A DNA stretch of 64,000 nucleotides from Macrotrachela quadricornifera (GCA_022393335.1 JAJEKB010018802.1:1-64000); one strand, 5' to 3'; shown: positions 28,301 to 41,476, counted from the first letter of the stretch. The notes: generated by a model not told the origin, from the sequence alone. Translations and numbers: made by a program.

Positions 28301-30882
28301 ATTGGTAATATGACTCGAATATGTCCAATAATCTTCAGCCAGAGTGTGCATTCTTCCATTGTGAACTTCGCTAATCCCCAACTGATCAATATATAGTTGA
28401 TATCATCAATCAATTAGATCAAAACAAATCTTTTTCTTAATAGCTAAATAAATTTGTCTTTATTTCCTTATAATATACTCACTCATTAACATATTAATAA
28501 CAAATATTTGAATTTTAATAAAATTCAAAAATAAATATTTCAAATTCAAATATGGTGGCATTAGCAAAAGTATTTCAAATATACCTAAAATAATTTGTTT
28601 AATGTAATTCTATATTTTATTTATTTAAAAAACAAAATAAAAAAAACTATACCAGCAAAGCATAATACACAAATTGCTGCTGTTCGTTCTGATTGATTTA
28701 AATTAATATGAGAACGAAGTACAAATGTTAAACTAGTTATCATAGCACTTAAAATAAATAAAATAAATAATTTATAAGTAATTAATCGTTTTGATCGTTT
28801 TTCAGATAAATTATTTAATATTTCAGAATTTCTACAACAACATAAACACATATAAATACATTGATTTTTTTCTGGTAGCCATGTACGACCAAATATAAGT
28901 AACCAAATAATAAATAAAACAAACCATAATATTTGATGTAAAATAGCAAGAAGTTGAAAAGTTAATGGAATAATAATCTACCAAAAGAAAGACAAATTCT
29001 GATAGTACATATGTATTTTAATTTACTTGAATTAATATAATCGAAATTGTTAATTTCAATGTTTGACTAAATGAAATACGATCATCCTTAATTTGATTTT
29101 GTTCAATAATATCATGGTTAATTGGAAAAAATTTTTTTCGTATACAATTACAACATGAAAATCCAACAAAACAAAACATACCAATTAAATGTGTAACATT
29201 TAAACTCCACATTAGTATTAATGGTATTTCACCAGCAGGTACAATCAACATTCGATAAGAATCACCTATTACATAATAAATCATATAACTAATAGTAAGA
29301 ATTGTTATAATAAGACGATAGATTCGTTTAGCATATATATTTGAATTAATAAAAATCAAAAGAAAATTTGATATATTTGAAAATGAATTTATATTTATTT
29401 GATTTTCAGGAGTATTATGTCGTTTTGATTGTGCAAGATCACGTTGAAAAACATGACAAGCTGTTTGAATAATATACCAAAAATAATGTGCTGAACTAAA
29501 TGACATTGAAATATCAATTAGAAGAATTTTTAAATTTAGTTTACTGCTCTCTCTCAAAAATAGCCGATCTTCCTGGAAAAAAAACAGAAACCGACGTAAA
29601 TGAATGAGAAGATAGTAGTCTGAATCTGACATTTCAGAAAAGAATTATAATTTTCAAATCAATCTCGTTTCACACTAAAATGCACTCATAATTTCTCTGT
29701 TTAGACTCACTCTATATATATATTGTTTAGTTCAGAGGTACTGTTCATTGCTATCATCTTTGATCGAAATACAAAAATTTTACTTTTCTTTAAAAGTATG
29801 TCTAATTCAAAAATTAATTCGAGTTTTTTTCATTGATATTTTTATATGATCAGATAGACCTTAATGAGCTTCACAAGAAACTGTATGCTGAATAATTTTT
29901 AAATCTTTTGTTTGGGCTAAAACTCACAAAAACCTATTAAATAAAATTCAAACAGTGTTTTTCGAGAAATGTACTAATGTTCCGTATCATCAGAAAAATA
30001 ATGTTTTAATAACCATTTCTTTTCCTTAAAATAAGTTAATAAAAATTCTAAAGTATGCCAAGATATATTTTTGCGGATTAATCATTGCCTCATCAAAAAA
30101 AGGAATCAAGGATTAGCTTGTTTGATATTACACCTCTACATTATGCTGCAAGTTTAGTGAGTTCATAGAGAATTTCATAGCGACACAAAGTTTATTTAAG
30201 TCCGAGTATGACAATTATATATATTAACCAACAAGGTATCTAGACGATTTTAAAATTAGAATAAATCAGGAAATGAAAATAATTAAAGACGCTGTATAAT
30301 TTTTTTGTTTAAGAATAGAAAAACTATTAACTTTTTATATTTTGATGACAGGTGATAGTTTTAAATAATTCTTTTGACATCTATTCGGATCAAAACCATT
30401 CGGTATATCTACCTATGATGTAAAAGGACTTTTATGAAGAAACTTTTGAAACACATAGTATTTTAATGTTCTTCAAGAATATATCAAAATGCACAAAATT
30501 ACACTTACAATGCTACAGTACCAGGTACCATTAAATAAGATCCAACAAATGTACGAGCACGATATTGACCAAATGGTAAAAAAAGTAATTGAAGAATAAA
30601 ATTAACTGCAACTATAATTATCTTATAAGATAAAATTTATTCATGCTTTTTATCTTACTTACAACCGAGCCATATAATACCTGCTTGTAATGTAAATATA
30701 AATGAAATAAGTCGACAAATAAAACAATCAGAAAAAAATCGATATATAAATAATAAAATATGATTACTACATTGATGACTAATATTTAAACATTTTTTTC
30801 GATTAATAATAGAAGAACTATGTTCATCAATACTTATTATTGTAGGACTAGCAATACTACTATTTGTTTCACTTTCAGTCAT
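25345..30882 (-). CDS. Membrane-anchored class 3 lipase (diacylglycerol-lipase-like)
   Basis: Seven-exon model on the reverse strand: 30882-30663, 30611-30509, 27444-26959, 26897-26766, 26080-26019, 25968-25726, 25679-25345. Phases agree throughout, giving 526 residues. The N-terminal half has about four hydrophobic helices (for example ISFIFTLQAGIIWLG, TVAFILVLIGISLLLV, IVIICLVPLLIHLLLLF, AIFAIMVIISFSGLAL). The C-terminal half is a Lipase_3-type alpha/beta hydrolase with strand VIVSIRGTK, nucleophile elbow GHSLGGG (Ser about 414) and NIYHDRDLVPWIDKQEG carrying the likely catalytic Asp. It should cleave acyl chains from glycerolipids at a membrane. The wording around the Asp, and the CHSI...C...IRICG tail, recall lipases common in ciliates. 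The join of exons 2 and 3 across 3 kb is inferred from phase and TM continuity only; exons 3-7 are firmer. Confidence 0.7.
26110..26756. mobile_element. 647-bp insertion in a lipase intron with 10-bp target duplication
   Basis: The sequence tatacatacg occurs at 26100-26109 and again at 26757-26766, immediately flanking this block. Removing the block and one copy leaves a normal short intron. The left end begins cagggttgccagat, a hAT-like terminus. The right end shows no matching inverted repeat, so it may be truncated. On the reverse strand a fragment reads YGTCLVCAELNS then a Lys/Arg-rich run, like the end of a BED-type transposase finger. The duplication includes the 5' splice site of the intron. 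Confidence 0.65.
28621..29632 (-). CDS. Seven-helix membrane protein nested in the lipase intron
   Basis: Two exons, 29632-29027 and 28977-28621, give 320 residues with its own ATG and stop. About seven hydrophobic segments are visible: HYFWYIIQTACHVF, IYRLIITILTISYMIYYVIG, IPLILMWSLNVTHLIGMF, TLKLTISIILIQIIIPLTF, ILWFVLFIIWLLIFG, YKLFILFILSAMITSLTFV and AAICVLCFAGIVFFILFF. Loops carry Cys clusters (CCNC, CLCCC). It could be a diverged GPCR or another polytopic protein; no DRY or NPxxY motif is evident, so I do not assign a family. It lies wholly inside the 3-kb third-exon intron of the lipase model, on the same strand. If that intron is wrong, it is simply the neighbouring gene. Confidence 0.6.
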
Positions 30883-31015
30883 TCTTATATAAAGAAGAAT
30901 GATAATTAAAACTAGATCAGCTGATATTTATTTTAATTATATGACAAAATCAAATATTTTATTTGATATGTAAAATTAAAAAAAAAAGTTTCGCAAATAT
31001 AAAAATAATTCAAAT

Positions 31016-33421
31016 CTATTCATATGACGTCGTTCTATCAAGTACAATTTCTCCAATATTTTTTTGACAAAGTTCATGAATAAAACGAATGCTTTCGATA
31101 ATCTATAATCAAAAAAAAAAGAGAAAAAATAAAATAAAATAAAGATTATTAAATTAATTTAACCTCAAGTATATTATCAAATAATATTTTTGCTTCATCT
31201 TCTGTTCTTGTTGAACATAATTGAATATATAATGCATACATATAACAATGTTTAATAACGTGTATAGTTTCTAGATCGTTTAATTGTTGATCTGGTTGAC
31301 ATAAAACAATTGGAATCATAAGACTATGTTCGACTTGTGTTATATTTAATGAATAAAGTCGTTCAGAAAATTCATGTAATGCATTAGTAGTTAATTTTCC
31401 AATAATTTTATTCATAAAATATCGCGTATATTGTAAACCATTCGGTGTCATTATATAAGTTTCATTTTTATAAAATAACGGATAGTTTATTAACTATAAT
31501 TAGAAGGAAAAAATATAAATAATAAAATGCTATTATTTTATTAAAATAAAACTTACAATCCAAAAATCAAATATACGATTATTCATAAGACGTGTAAAAT
31601 CACTTAAATTTAATTGATTAAGACCAGGAGTCTGAAAATGAGAAACGATTAAATTTAAATAATGTTAAAATTTAATTATTTAAAAATTAAAACTATTTGA
31701 TTCATTTTTTACTTGCAGATAAGTATTTCTTATGATGTACCTTCACTCTAGTTTATTTAATCCATGAATATTTAATAATAAAAAGAAAAAAAAATTCATA
31801 TAAACAATCAAATTGTATTAAAACTTAAAATTTAAGAATACAATTCCATGTGATTCAAATATTGGCAATCTATTACTTAGATACTAATGATTTTTACGAA
31901 TGCCATAATATTCTAATTTCAAGAAAAGATTTTCTAAATTTAAAAACAAAATAACTTATTTACATCTTTTGCTATATTAAGTAATTCTTTCACATGTTCA
32001 GATATGCCAGCGTGAACACCAATCTGCATTTGTTCATATGTTGCATTCATACCTGGATAATTTGTAATCTTTAAAAAATATATATTTAATTATTAAATTA
32101 ATTTATTTAATACTTACACCAAGATTAATTATTCCAAACATTCGTTGAACAAGCATTTGTACTCTTATTGTATGTTTTAAATAAAAATTAAACATTTTCC
32201 ATCTAATATAACGAAAAAATGTCATTAATTCAAAATCTAATTCATAAATAAGAAATGGTTGACAAAGTTTTGGTAAAAGATATTTCATTATTTGAAGAAC
32301 ATTTTTTGAATAACGTATTTCACAATTAAACATATAATCAATTAATGTATTTTCATTTATAGTTGATATATATCTTGATACAGTCATTATAGAATTATTC
32401 GATGAAATATTTATTGATGAATCATTATTAAATTTTTGTGAATTTGTAAAAATTTCTGATGATGAATAAAAAATTGTTGGTAAACGAAGTAAAGATAAAT
32501 CATTGCTAAGATTATTATTTGATGATATTGTTAATTCAACTAAATCAATAGTACGAAATGAAGTTTTTGAACGATGTAGAATTTCTAAAAAAGAAAATAT
32601 ATTATTTAAAATAAAATTTTAAAATTATTTACCAGAAGGAATGATAATAATATCTGAACTTTCATCATTTAATTGTTGTGTATTAATATTAAAACTATTT
32701 CCTGATGATAACGATGATGATGATGATGGTGATGAAGATGGTATAGATTCAATCATTTGATTTGATGAATAATAACCATCATCGGATGAAATTGTTATAT
32801 CATGAATTACTTGATTATTCGATTGAAAATCCACATTTCTTTCTTGACTTTTATGATAATCATATAATGCTCTTTGTTTAATATTTTTTGGTATTCGACC
32901 CATTTTAACATTATCTATTGCCATACCTTGTTCAATACATCGTTTAAATCGACATGCTTTACATTGATTACGTGTATCTATACTAATTATGCATGTATTA
33001 CCGAAAAAACATCGACGTGAAATACCATGAGTAATACTTCGTTTGAAAAAACCCTATATATATATATATATATATATGCTATTTTTATCGGTGAAATAGT
33101 AAAGGAAAAACATACCTTACATCCTTCACATGTAATTACGCCATAATGAACTCCAGTAGCATTATCATGACAAATACGACTATAAAAAAAATAAGATTAG
33201 AATAGCATACAGATATATTAAAATAAAAATAATATTATAATTATTATTTGAAATTTTTTAATAATTTACCATTTTCCAAATGGAAATGATTCTGTTTTTT
33301 TTGATGGTTTGTTATTAATGATTGGTATTATTTTATCATGTTGATTGAATGAATTAATTTGTTCTTTTTCTTGTTGTAATTCATAAGAAAATGTTGAGTT
33401 TTGTATTGATGAGATATTCAT
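31016..33421 (-). CDS. Nuclear receptor (NR1-like DNA-binding domain)
   Basis: Eight exons on the reverse strand: 33421-33270, 33179-33116, 33053-32633, 32584-32118, 32068-31964, 31631-31557, 31493-31164, 31102-31016. Phases agree, giving 566 residues. The DNA-binding domain (about 51-116) has both C4 fingers with canonical spacing: C-x2-C-x13-C-x2-C (CRICHDNATG... CEGCKGFFKRS), then C-x5-C-x9-C-x2-C. The P-box EGCKG and the extension DNVKMGRIPK point to the NR1 group (E75/Rev-erb/ROR-like binding of AGGTCA half-sites). A Ser-rich hinge follows, then a diverged helical ligand-binding region to the C-terminus, without a classical AF-2 helix. The first zinc-ligand Cys is split across the exon 1/2 junction. 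A (TA)n tract sits in intron 2. Its stop lies only 133 bp upstream of the lipase ATG. Confidence 0.92.
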
Positions 33422-36400
33422 TATTATTTTGAAGAATTATTATAATAAAAAAAAATAATTTTATATTGTTATTAAAATAGTTGCACCAATTCAACTAGAT
33501 AGATATAAATAGTTTATAATGAAATATAATGTTTTTCTCTAGTTATATATTATTTTTCTAGTATTCAATGAAAACACTTGTTTAGACACGAGAAGAATAA
33601 AAATGAAAAGGAAAGAAAAGAAAAGAAAAGAAAAAAAGAAAAGCTAGTATGACATCAATGTTAATATTTTCATGAACTCGTTAGGTTTCTTTTTTTCTTT
33701 TCCTCTTATTATTTACTAGATAATATTTCATAGAACTAAAAAGAAAAAAAAAATAAACAGAATTAATACATACTTCTTATAAAGAAATTTAAATTTGTGA
33801 AAGATTTTTAATTTAAAGTTACGCATAAATAATTTCTAAATTATATATTTTATTATATTCAACACTTCCGATATGTGACAAAAGTTTTTCAACATTCCAT
33901 TTTAATAATAAAATAGACTTTGTCCTTTTAGAAAGATTTCAATCATTTTTCATCTCTGCATAAGAAGCGAATAGTTAGGATCAGTTTTTCTGACTGAATT
34001 ATTCTAAGTTGAATCATATGAAAAAAGAATTTTGTTAAATACGTTCAAGTGACAATATCTGCAACAAGTGTTATTATATATTTTGCAGTATAATGTAAAT
34101 TTCTTGTGAATAATATCAAATCAAAGTTTAAGATTATAAGGAATTATATTTCAAAGAATTTAATTATTGTTTTTTTCTATAATATTAATGGTAAGAGATG
34201 CAAAGACTAAAATCAAGTTTTCGTCATTCTTTATATTAAAAATATATATTCTTTCAATATGTATCTTATAAGTGTTTGATAGTATAAGATAAACAACTAG
34301 AATTTATTTTGAATGTATTCTAGTTAGAGTTATTGGTTCAATAGAGCTAAAATCTGAATCACATGAAAGCTTTTTTTCTCTTTACTTTATTTATTCAATA
34401 CTACTCAATTCTAGAGAAACACTATGAATATCTTGTCATTGTAACGAAAAAAGAAAATTTTCTTATAAGTACAAAATGAAAAGAAAAATAGCGTTAGGTA
34501 TTAAAGAATGTCATTGACACACGTACATCCTAATGAACAGAATGAGCAGTCATGATAAGAGAAAACTTTAACCACAAGCTAGGATTTCAGAAAGAGGAAA
34601 CAGTGCAAGATCGTCACAATACAACATGAGTATCGAATATCTTAATTTCAATAATAGAATCTGATTATATACATTTAGTTAATTTTGATTGAATTGTACC
34701 AGAAAGACGCCATTCATTTGTGTATATAAGTTATACTTAAGTAATTTCAATTTTCAATATCTTATCTATCAAACTAATGATATACAATAGTTATTTCCAT
34801 TAATGTTTTGTACTATAAGTCTATAAGAATTTGTGGTTATCAACTAGCTGATAGTTTATTAAATCTTAAACCGCATAATTAATAGTAAAATTTACAAACA
34901 ATCAACATTACCATACTAAATGATTTATCATTAAACTGTTAATAATAGTGCCTAGATTTGAAATAAATTCTTTTATATCATCATTATGTATTTATTTTGA
35001 AGTATTGTCGAAATGAATATGTTCTATTACCAATTATGATTCTACTTCTGTTCACATGAATGAATTACAGAGAGATATATCTGGTTCGTAATTATATACT
35101 CTATCTATTGCATCAAGTGTGCATTATATAAAAATATAATGGTTGGCGAACTTTTTTGCAGTTGTTCATGCTTGTTTCCTGATATATTTCATTCAAAACT
35201 AACTAAATAAAAGATATTAGGGAATTGAGTTATTCATGTTGGTTTAAAAATAAAGTTATCATATAAATATGTTTTGCTTGTTTTGAGAATAGACAAAACT
35301 TGATCTGACCATTTTTCATTGTGGAAAATTGAACAACTTTCAATACATAAATAATAGATTTTTTAATTTGTTTTAGTTATAGCGGATGATTTTATTGGAT
35401 TTTATGTTTTTCTAATGCTCTTTTATCGATATCGATTTACACTATTCATATTAAGACTATTTAACAATACTTAAGAGAGGGTCTATAAGGTTGCTAATTC
35501 GAAAGAGCATTAAAAGTTAACTAGATACTCAAAATTTTATAGCTTTAACGCAAAGTCTTCTAGTATTTTGAAAATCAAATTCTTTTGGCCCTAAAACTAG
35601 TTTGTGAAAAATCATCTGTTTTGATGCATTTTTATTAATGGGATTTTTTATCACAAAAAATTGACCAAAACTGTTCTACAAAACTCTGTATTTTATATAT
35701 AATATTATGTACTCCGAAAAAAATAGAAAACTCATTATAATATGTAAATTTAGTCATTTTGACATGGTATTTTTTTATGTTTGTTTTTTTTACTATATTC
35801 TTAGCTTTCAAGAACCTAGAGTAAGCTTCATATATAGTTGAAGAGCGGCAAAAGATGCATCTTTTGATAAAAAATTTTTCGTTTAAAATACTGGCAACCT
35901 ATCAAAAAGTAAATAATAATGTTACTTACTACACATTTTTTTTTGAGATTTCTATAAAATGAACTTTTTGATTCGTTATTAAAAGATTGTTATTTTAAAG
36001 AAAGTTTAAATTGCTTGATTAAACTAGCACTTGCTCATTATTTTTCAACTATTAACATGAAAAAACGACTTAGATATACGTGCTCCATCGTGTACGATTA
36101 TTTATAATGTTGTAGCAGGTAGATTTCGATAAGGATAGATTGGATTGTAACTCTCATCATGAGAGTTGGAAACGTCAATATGCACAAAATCAATTTTCTT
36201 CGTAAATATTATTTGTTGTGCCATTTAATGATTGATTCTATACCAAAAATAGAAGTAATATAGCTCTATATAAATCATAGTTCTGATAATGTGAGTAAGA
36301 CCATTTTCTTGAATATTTCTCATGGACACATAGTTATAAATGAATAATCTGCAGCTTCAGCTCGCAGATGTTTTATATAAATACTAGTGTGTACATTTCG

Positions 36401-38161
36401 TAACTCCATGAAAAATTCACAGAAGACATTATAACTATACGGTATTGCTGAAAGGAAACATGGTATCTTAAGGCCATGTTGCAGTATTTCTACATCAAAT
36501 ATATATCTTTGAAAAATAGAAATGCATCAGAATCAGCTGTAACACAAATTGATCAACATATTCGCTATTGAATGTTTTACATTCAACAGTCTTTTATTCG
36601 TCAAATTTATACTCTTATATGACATATGGATTGAGTATAAACGAATGACAAAAGATACGCTCATTTTTTTCTTAGATAGTTGACAATACTTTGACAGAGA
36701 TAAGTGTGGAAGTATGAGCAAATTAGGTGTATGATGTAGACAGGAGATAGAGATTCACAAACCTATAAGAATAAGATCGAGTTGTTTCATATGTAAACTA
36801 GAGAAAAGATAAAAATATAATCATAAATCATTAAAAAGAATGAAAACAAAAATTAACTACGAACAGTTTACTTGTTTCTGGTAAATCAGACTCTACTGTT
36901 GACATTGACAACATCAACGGAAAAAACATAGGAGACGGCAGACTTACTAATTTCATGCATAAATGTCGCCACCACAATCAGATGTCATATATGATACTCC
37001 CGTAGCCGATCGGTTAAGTTTATTGATATAAAGTCCACTTTCTACTACATATACACATCAAAAGAAACGAGACTTTAAAATATTAAAATATGACACATGC
37101 TGGTTTTGCAATTTTGCTTTACTTTCCAATTACGTACTTAAAAAAAGGTTTTATATAAACTTCTGTATATTATCATTTTATCGATGTATAATAAAGGAGC
37201 TGATAAAATAATAATCAAAATTAGCTTAATAATATTACTTTATTTTACTTTTTCAAAGTATAATAAAGATAAAGTGCCACCCTTAATCACGCAGTTCTCT
37301 AGTCTCCATATTATAAAAATAACTGCAACAAAAAAAGAATAAAGATAAATTACTTGATCTCTTTAAAAAAAAACTTTATTTTTCAAGCTTCACCAAGTAG
37401 TCAATGTTCCTATGTCCGCGTACTATAAAAATTGTCAACATATGTACTCGACTCAATAGGATCAGAGAATCTGCTTTGTTAATAATTATGCAGAAGAACA
37501 AATCTAAATATGGCTCTATCTCATATAAATTATCTGAAACAACTATAGTATCAATAAACAAATTTTCCTATAGATATATACCAATATCTATCACTACAAA
37601 ATTATCAAATACTATTTTAGTTTCAAATAAATTTCTAATTTATCATCCAGATATGCTTATTTATAAACGAATTATCTCAAAAATAAAATAAATCACTATA
37701 TAAACAGCAAATTTATTTACAAGCCCTTATTCTTTTTATGTATAATTTAAACGAAAAAGTTCTTGAGATTAGACTAAGTCAATTATGGTTTGCACTGCTG
37801 GCATCATTCGTTGAGTTTTTTACAATTACAGAATAATTTGAAATAAGATGTCAGTTTGCTACAGATACAATAGATAGAATAATTAATGAAGCCCTATGTC
37901 TGATCCAACAAGTCATCAGATCCATTCAGACGTTTCATGCGTTGATTGTGGTATTTATCTCATAAAATATACGTTTCTTGTGTGAATGATCGAAAAATTA
38001 GAGTATACTATTTGCTGTGCACTCAAAAACAATCACATTATAGGTATGTAAGCAAGGTTCTAACGTGTAATTTTCATCAGTCGATGATTCATAACGGATG
38101 AAAGCACGATAATTGATTTGATGTGAAACATTTTTTTTGCTAGTCATTTCATTGTTCAGTG
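33422..38161. other. 4.7-kb gene-poor region
   Basis: AT-rich sequence with no coding pattern, RNA gene or terminal repeat that I can support. A purine microsatellite (gaaaa units) lies at 33611-33645. A small perfect stem (aactctcatcatgagagtt) lies near 36150-36168. Short frames such as 37404-37691 have the composition of random AT-rich DNA. The first few hundred bases should contain the nuclear receptor promoter. Confidence 0.45.
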
Positions 38162-38456
38162 TCATTTGTATTTATTCATCTTTTGTTTAACAGTGTGCAG
38201 ATGATTCTGATATGCCAATAGATCAGGATGATTAGGAGGTAATGCCTTGGTACCGACACTAACAGCACTTTGAAAACATGTCAATGCTTCTTTGTTTTGA
38301 TTGAGTTTCAAATGGACGAGACCAATATTATTTTCCGTGGTGGCTAAATCAGGATGATTAGCAGCCAACTGTCTTTTGTAAATGTTTCGTGATTTTTCAT
38401 AGAAAGTCAAGGCTTGCCGATAGTCTTGTTGATGATCATGTACCGATGCGATATTA

Positions 38457-38474
38457 TTATAGCATGCAGCTAAT
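38457..38474. repeat. Target-site duplication, copy 1 (ttatagcatgcagctaat)
   Basis: 18-bp direct repeat identical to 38927-38944, bounding the insert in the ART-TPR gene. It encodes part of LAACYN in the reverse-strand frame. Confidence 0.92.
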
Positions 38475-38926
38475 CCTCTCTCTTTTTTTTATCCTTCACC
38501 TTCGGCATGGATATTTTTCCCTCTCCCCTCTTTTTTCTCTTTCTTTCTGCCGTATGTTTTTACCAGCACATCATGTTAATGTGCATACTCTGTACTGCTT
38601 AAGCGTAATCTTTCTTGTGGTATCTCACACATTTGATGTAGCTTACTTTTTGAATACCATTATTAATCTATGCTTTTTATTCCTTTTATTTTTATTTTTT
38701 TCTCTCTTTGTTTCTTTCTCTTTTTTCTATCTCACTATCGTCTCTCCCCTAACACATGCAAAAGATGAGACAGTCAACTATGAATACCAGAAATGAGACA
38801 AGGCCTATTGCTTATATGCTTCAGCTTAACTCTCAAACATCTTAATCACCTCTTTTTTATATACCGTGTAAGCACTTCCGAGTGTTACATTAAGGAGCAC
38901 AATAAAAAAAAAAAAAAAAAAAAAAA
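38475..38926 (+). mobile_element. Retroposed 452-bp insert with 23-nt A-tail
   Basis: The block begins with a pyrimidine-rich segment (cctctctctttttttt) and ends in 23 uninterrupted A residues at 38904-38926. It is bounded by perfect 18-bp target duplications. These are the marks of LINE-machinery retroposition of a polyadenylated RNA (a SINE or a processed transcript copy), inserted antisense to the host gene. I found no polymerase III A or B box, and the one longer frame (38389-38796) starts outside the insert. The source RNA is unknown. The pure A-tail and perfect duplication suggest a recent event. Confidence 0.85.
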
Positions 38927-38944
38927 TTATAGCATGCAGCTAAT
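38927..38944. repeat. Target-site duplication, copy 2 (ttatagcatgcagctaat)
   Basis: Second copy of the 18-bp duplication, directly after the A-tail. Joining here to 38456 restores the TPR reading frame without loss. Confidence 0.92.
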
Positions 38945-40602
38945 GCTGAATCATCTGAAGATATGTTTTCATAAATTGCTTGTGCTTTTCGATAATATTC
39001 TAACGCTTGTTTATGATTATTGAGACTATCATACGCTAAGCCAATATTATTGTAAATAGAAGCAATATTCTGATGATGTTCTCCATGGTTTTGTTGATGA
39101 ATTGTCAAGGCATGCTGATATAATGTCAAAGCTTTCTGCGGTTCTTTTTGATGATATTTGATAAAACCTAACTGATAATAGAGATTGGCCTTCTCTCTCT
39201 GATCCGTAGTGTCATTCCTTAGTTTAGTATAAATTTCTTCTGCTTTGTCGTATTGACCAAGTTTGATCATGAGAGCACCTAATTGATACGATGGCGTTGA
39301 TCCACCGATTTCCACTCTAATACGATCCATCAAATGAGTCAACTGTTTGTCTGTATTTTCAGTCAATTGTAAATGAACGTTCCAAGAACGTGGGAAATTT
39401 GATTTTTTCTCAATAGTTCCAATACGAAAGACTGTTGCCAGAGAAAAGAGAACTTCTGCCTCAGTTTTGTAGAAACTGAGAGCTCCAATATCAGCGTAAA
39501 CTGCAGATGAGACACTTGGATCAATATTAATGATAAAGAAAACTCCGATCATTTTGGAGTCTTTTAAAGCATTTTCAAGAAAAACTTCAGCCACTTCTTC
39601 ACGGTAACTAGTAGATAAAAAATTATTGAATGCTAAAAGACCACCTTCGTTATTTCGCAATTCTTCGAATTGACCTTGTAGCATTTCCTGACCACGATAA
39701 AGTGGTAACTGTTGTGTACCTTCGTAAAATTGTTGTTTTTGTAAATCAACTAAATGTCGATGAAGATCAGTGATGAAGAAGCCCATTCGAATAATCGCAT
39801 CAAATTCTTGTCTACGCAGTGCCCGATTGACCATTCGATGGACAAACGTATCACATGTATACCACCAAACGCTATCTTCTTTCTTATAACTAGTGTGAAA
39901 TGCATTCACGTTGGCTAATTCTTTTTCATCACTCGAGAATTCCTCACGGCAATAAGTGACGAATTCTTGTTCAGATTTTCGATCATATTCCAATTGGAGA
40001 AGAATTTCTTTGATCAATTGTGTATACATAAATGATTGGTTGAGTTCATCTAACTTTCGATCTTCGATAGCGTTGGGAGAGATAAAAGCTACGGCCATAA
40101 AATCTTGATCCAATTCTTTGGCTGTTTCTTTCACAGACTGACAAAGGTCGTCAACGTTTGTGAATATCCCACGAATTTTCGTCCATTTTTGTAACCAACC
40201 ACTTTTTGCTGAATTTCGATCACTAAAGATAAATATCGCTGTCAACTGTGGTAGTCGATGTGCACGATCAAGCACATTTTCTTTTGGATTCGAGATAATT
40301 AGATAAGTATCTTGTTGTCGAACCTGGCTGACCAATTTCAAACAACCATCAGTCTCATTGAAAACATCGATTTTATTGGCAATCGTTTGTAATCCTCTCA
40401 TTAAATATCGGCAATTGGAATTGTTTTGATCGAAATCTTCATCAAGCCAGATCAAGGCAAAATCTTGTATTGAACATAAACTTTGAAATTTTTCCACAAT
40501 TGTCTTCTCTTCGGTCACTGATGGAGCTTTGGTAGCAGCCGTCGTGGGTTTGGATTTTGTGGCAGTCGAAGTAGCATTGCTTTTTATCGGTTTCTTGTTC
40601 AT

Positions 40603-41476
40603 TCTAGATCGATTTCTAGATGAATAAAGAGCAACTTCTTGCTTTTATATTACGTGTTGTTCTTCAAACTTTCATTACAATACAATTCGTTTTTTAAGGT
40701 TTCCTGCGTAATTCGATTGCTGAAATTCTCGACAGAAATCGCACAAAGAAAGCTACATAAAAAGAAGAAAGTCAATAGTGGCGAAAAGAAAGCAAACAAT
40801 GATTATTTCTATGAAATTCAAGAATACGACGAGATCATACAACAGGCGATGGACTTTTTATAACGGAAAGATCCGATAAAATAAATTAAAAAACAATTCA
40901 ACTATGAATCATTCAGTACTAGTTTAATGAAACAAATGCTATCTGCAGTGAGCTTTTTCTCTTTTTACTGATCTCAGACTATATGACGCATAGATGTCAA
41001 TTAGCAAGCATACAGAGAATCAATATTCGACTGGATAGGAGATGAAATTGATTCGAAGGTTATTGCACAACAGTACAGTGTGTGGACAGAAGAATGAGAT
41101 TTTTTTTCTTCTGTTTTCAGAATATAGAGACAGAATAGAAGAATCTGCCAAAATTGTGAAATTCCTTGGACTGTTATTGGCTAAGATGTATGAATGTGGC
41201 ATGAGTATTTTTTTCTTCATGTTGTTTAAAAGAATAGAAAAGCAAAACATTATTTTCATTGCATAATAATAAAAATTCCAGCATTACCTTCTCTCATCTT
41301 ACGCTTCAAAAATCAAGTAAGAGAAGTTCGATAATTTTCAAAGAATTTCATTGACGACTGTTGAAAAAAAGTATTATTCATTGCTTCATTTCCGTCGAAG
41401 AAATCCATTCGTTGCAAAGAGAAACGGCGTACTCCTGAAGCACGGGAGTACAGCACTTAGACTGACAGAGGAACCT
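40603..41476. other. Intergenic with two short frames
   Basis: Forward frames at 40639-40863 (74 residues, ending DYFYEIQEYDEIIQQAMDFL) and 41042-41266 have a less random composition than most short frames here. I recognise neither and see no splice partners. They may be remnants. Confidence 0.35.

Larger units (their letters stand above)
38162..40602 (-). pseudogene. ART-TPR gene split by a retroposed insertion
   Basis: The reverse-strand frame starts at 40602. Residues 1-40 are a Lys/Thr-rich lead. Residues 41-240 form the domain shared with the ART at 4907-6223. The ART core shows LYRGQE (Arg303), NNFLSTSY (Ser330-Thr-Ser) and KTEAEVLF (Glu381-x-Glu383), the full R-S-E set for arginine ADP-ribosylation. 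From about residue 435 come tetratricopeptide repeats (QLGALMIKLGQYDKAEEIY, YNNIGLAYDSLNNHKQALE). The frame breaks inside the fourth TPR at 38945 and resumes at 38456 with NIASVHDHQQDYRQAL and one more repeat, ending KMNKYK. The break is a 452-bp insert plus 18-bp target duplication. Translation would run into poly-Phe and stop, giving an ART with three TPRs; I therefore call it disrupted, although a truncated product is possible. Confidence 0.85.

Noticed and set aside
38389..38796. 135-residue + strand frame across the retroposed insert
   Set aside because: Starts in the opposite-strand TPR coding region and reads into the insert. Phe/Leu-rich sequence comes from pyrimidine tracts, so it is not a gene.
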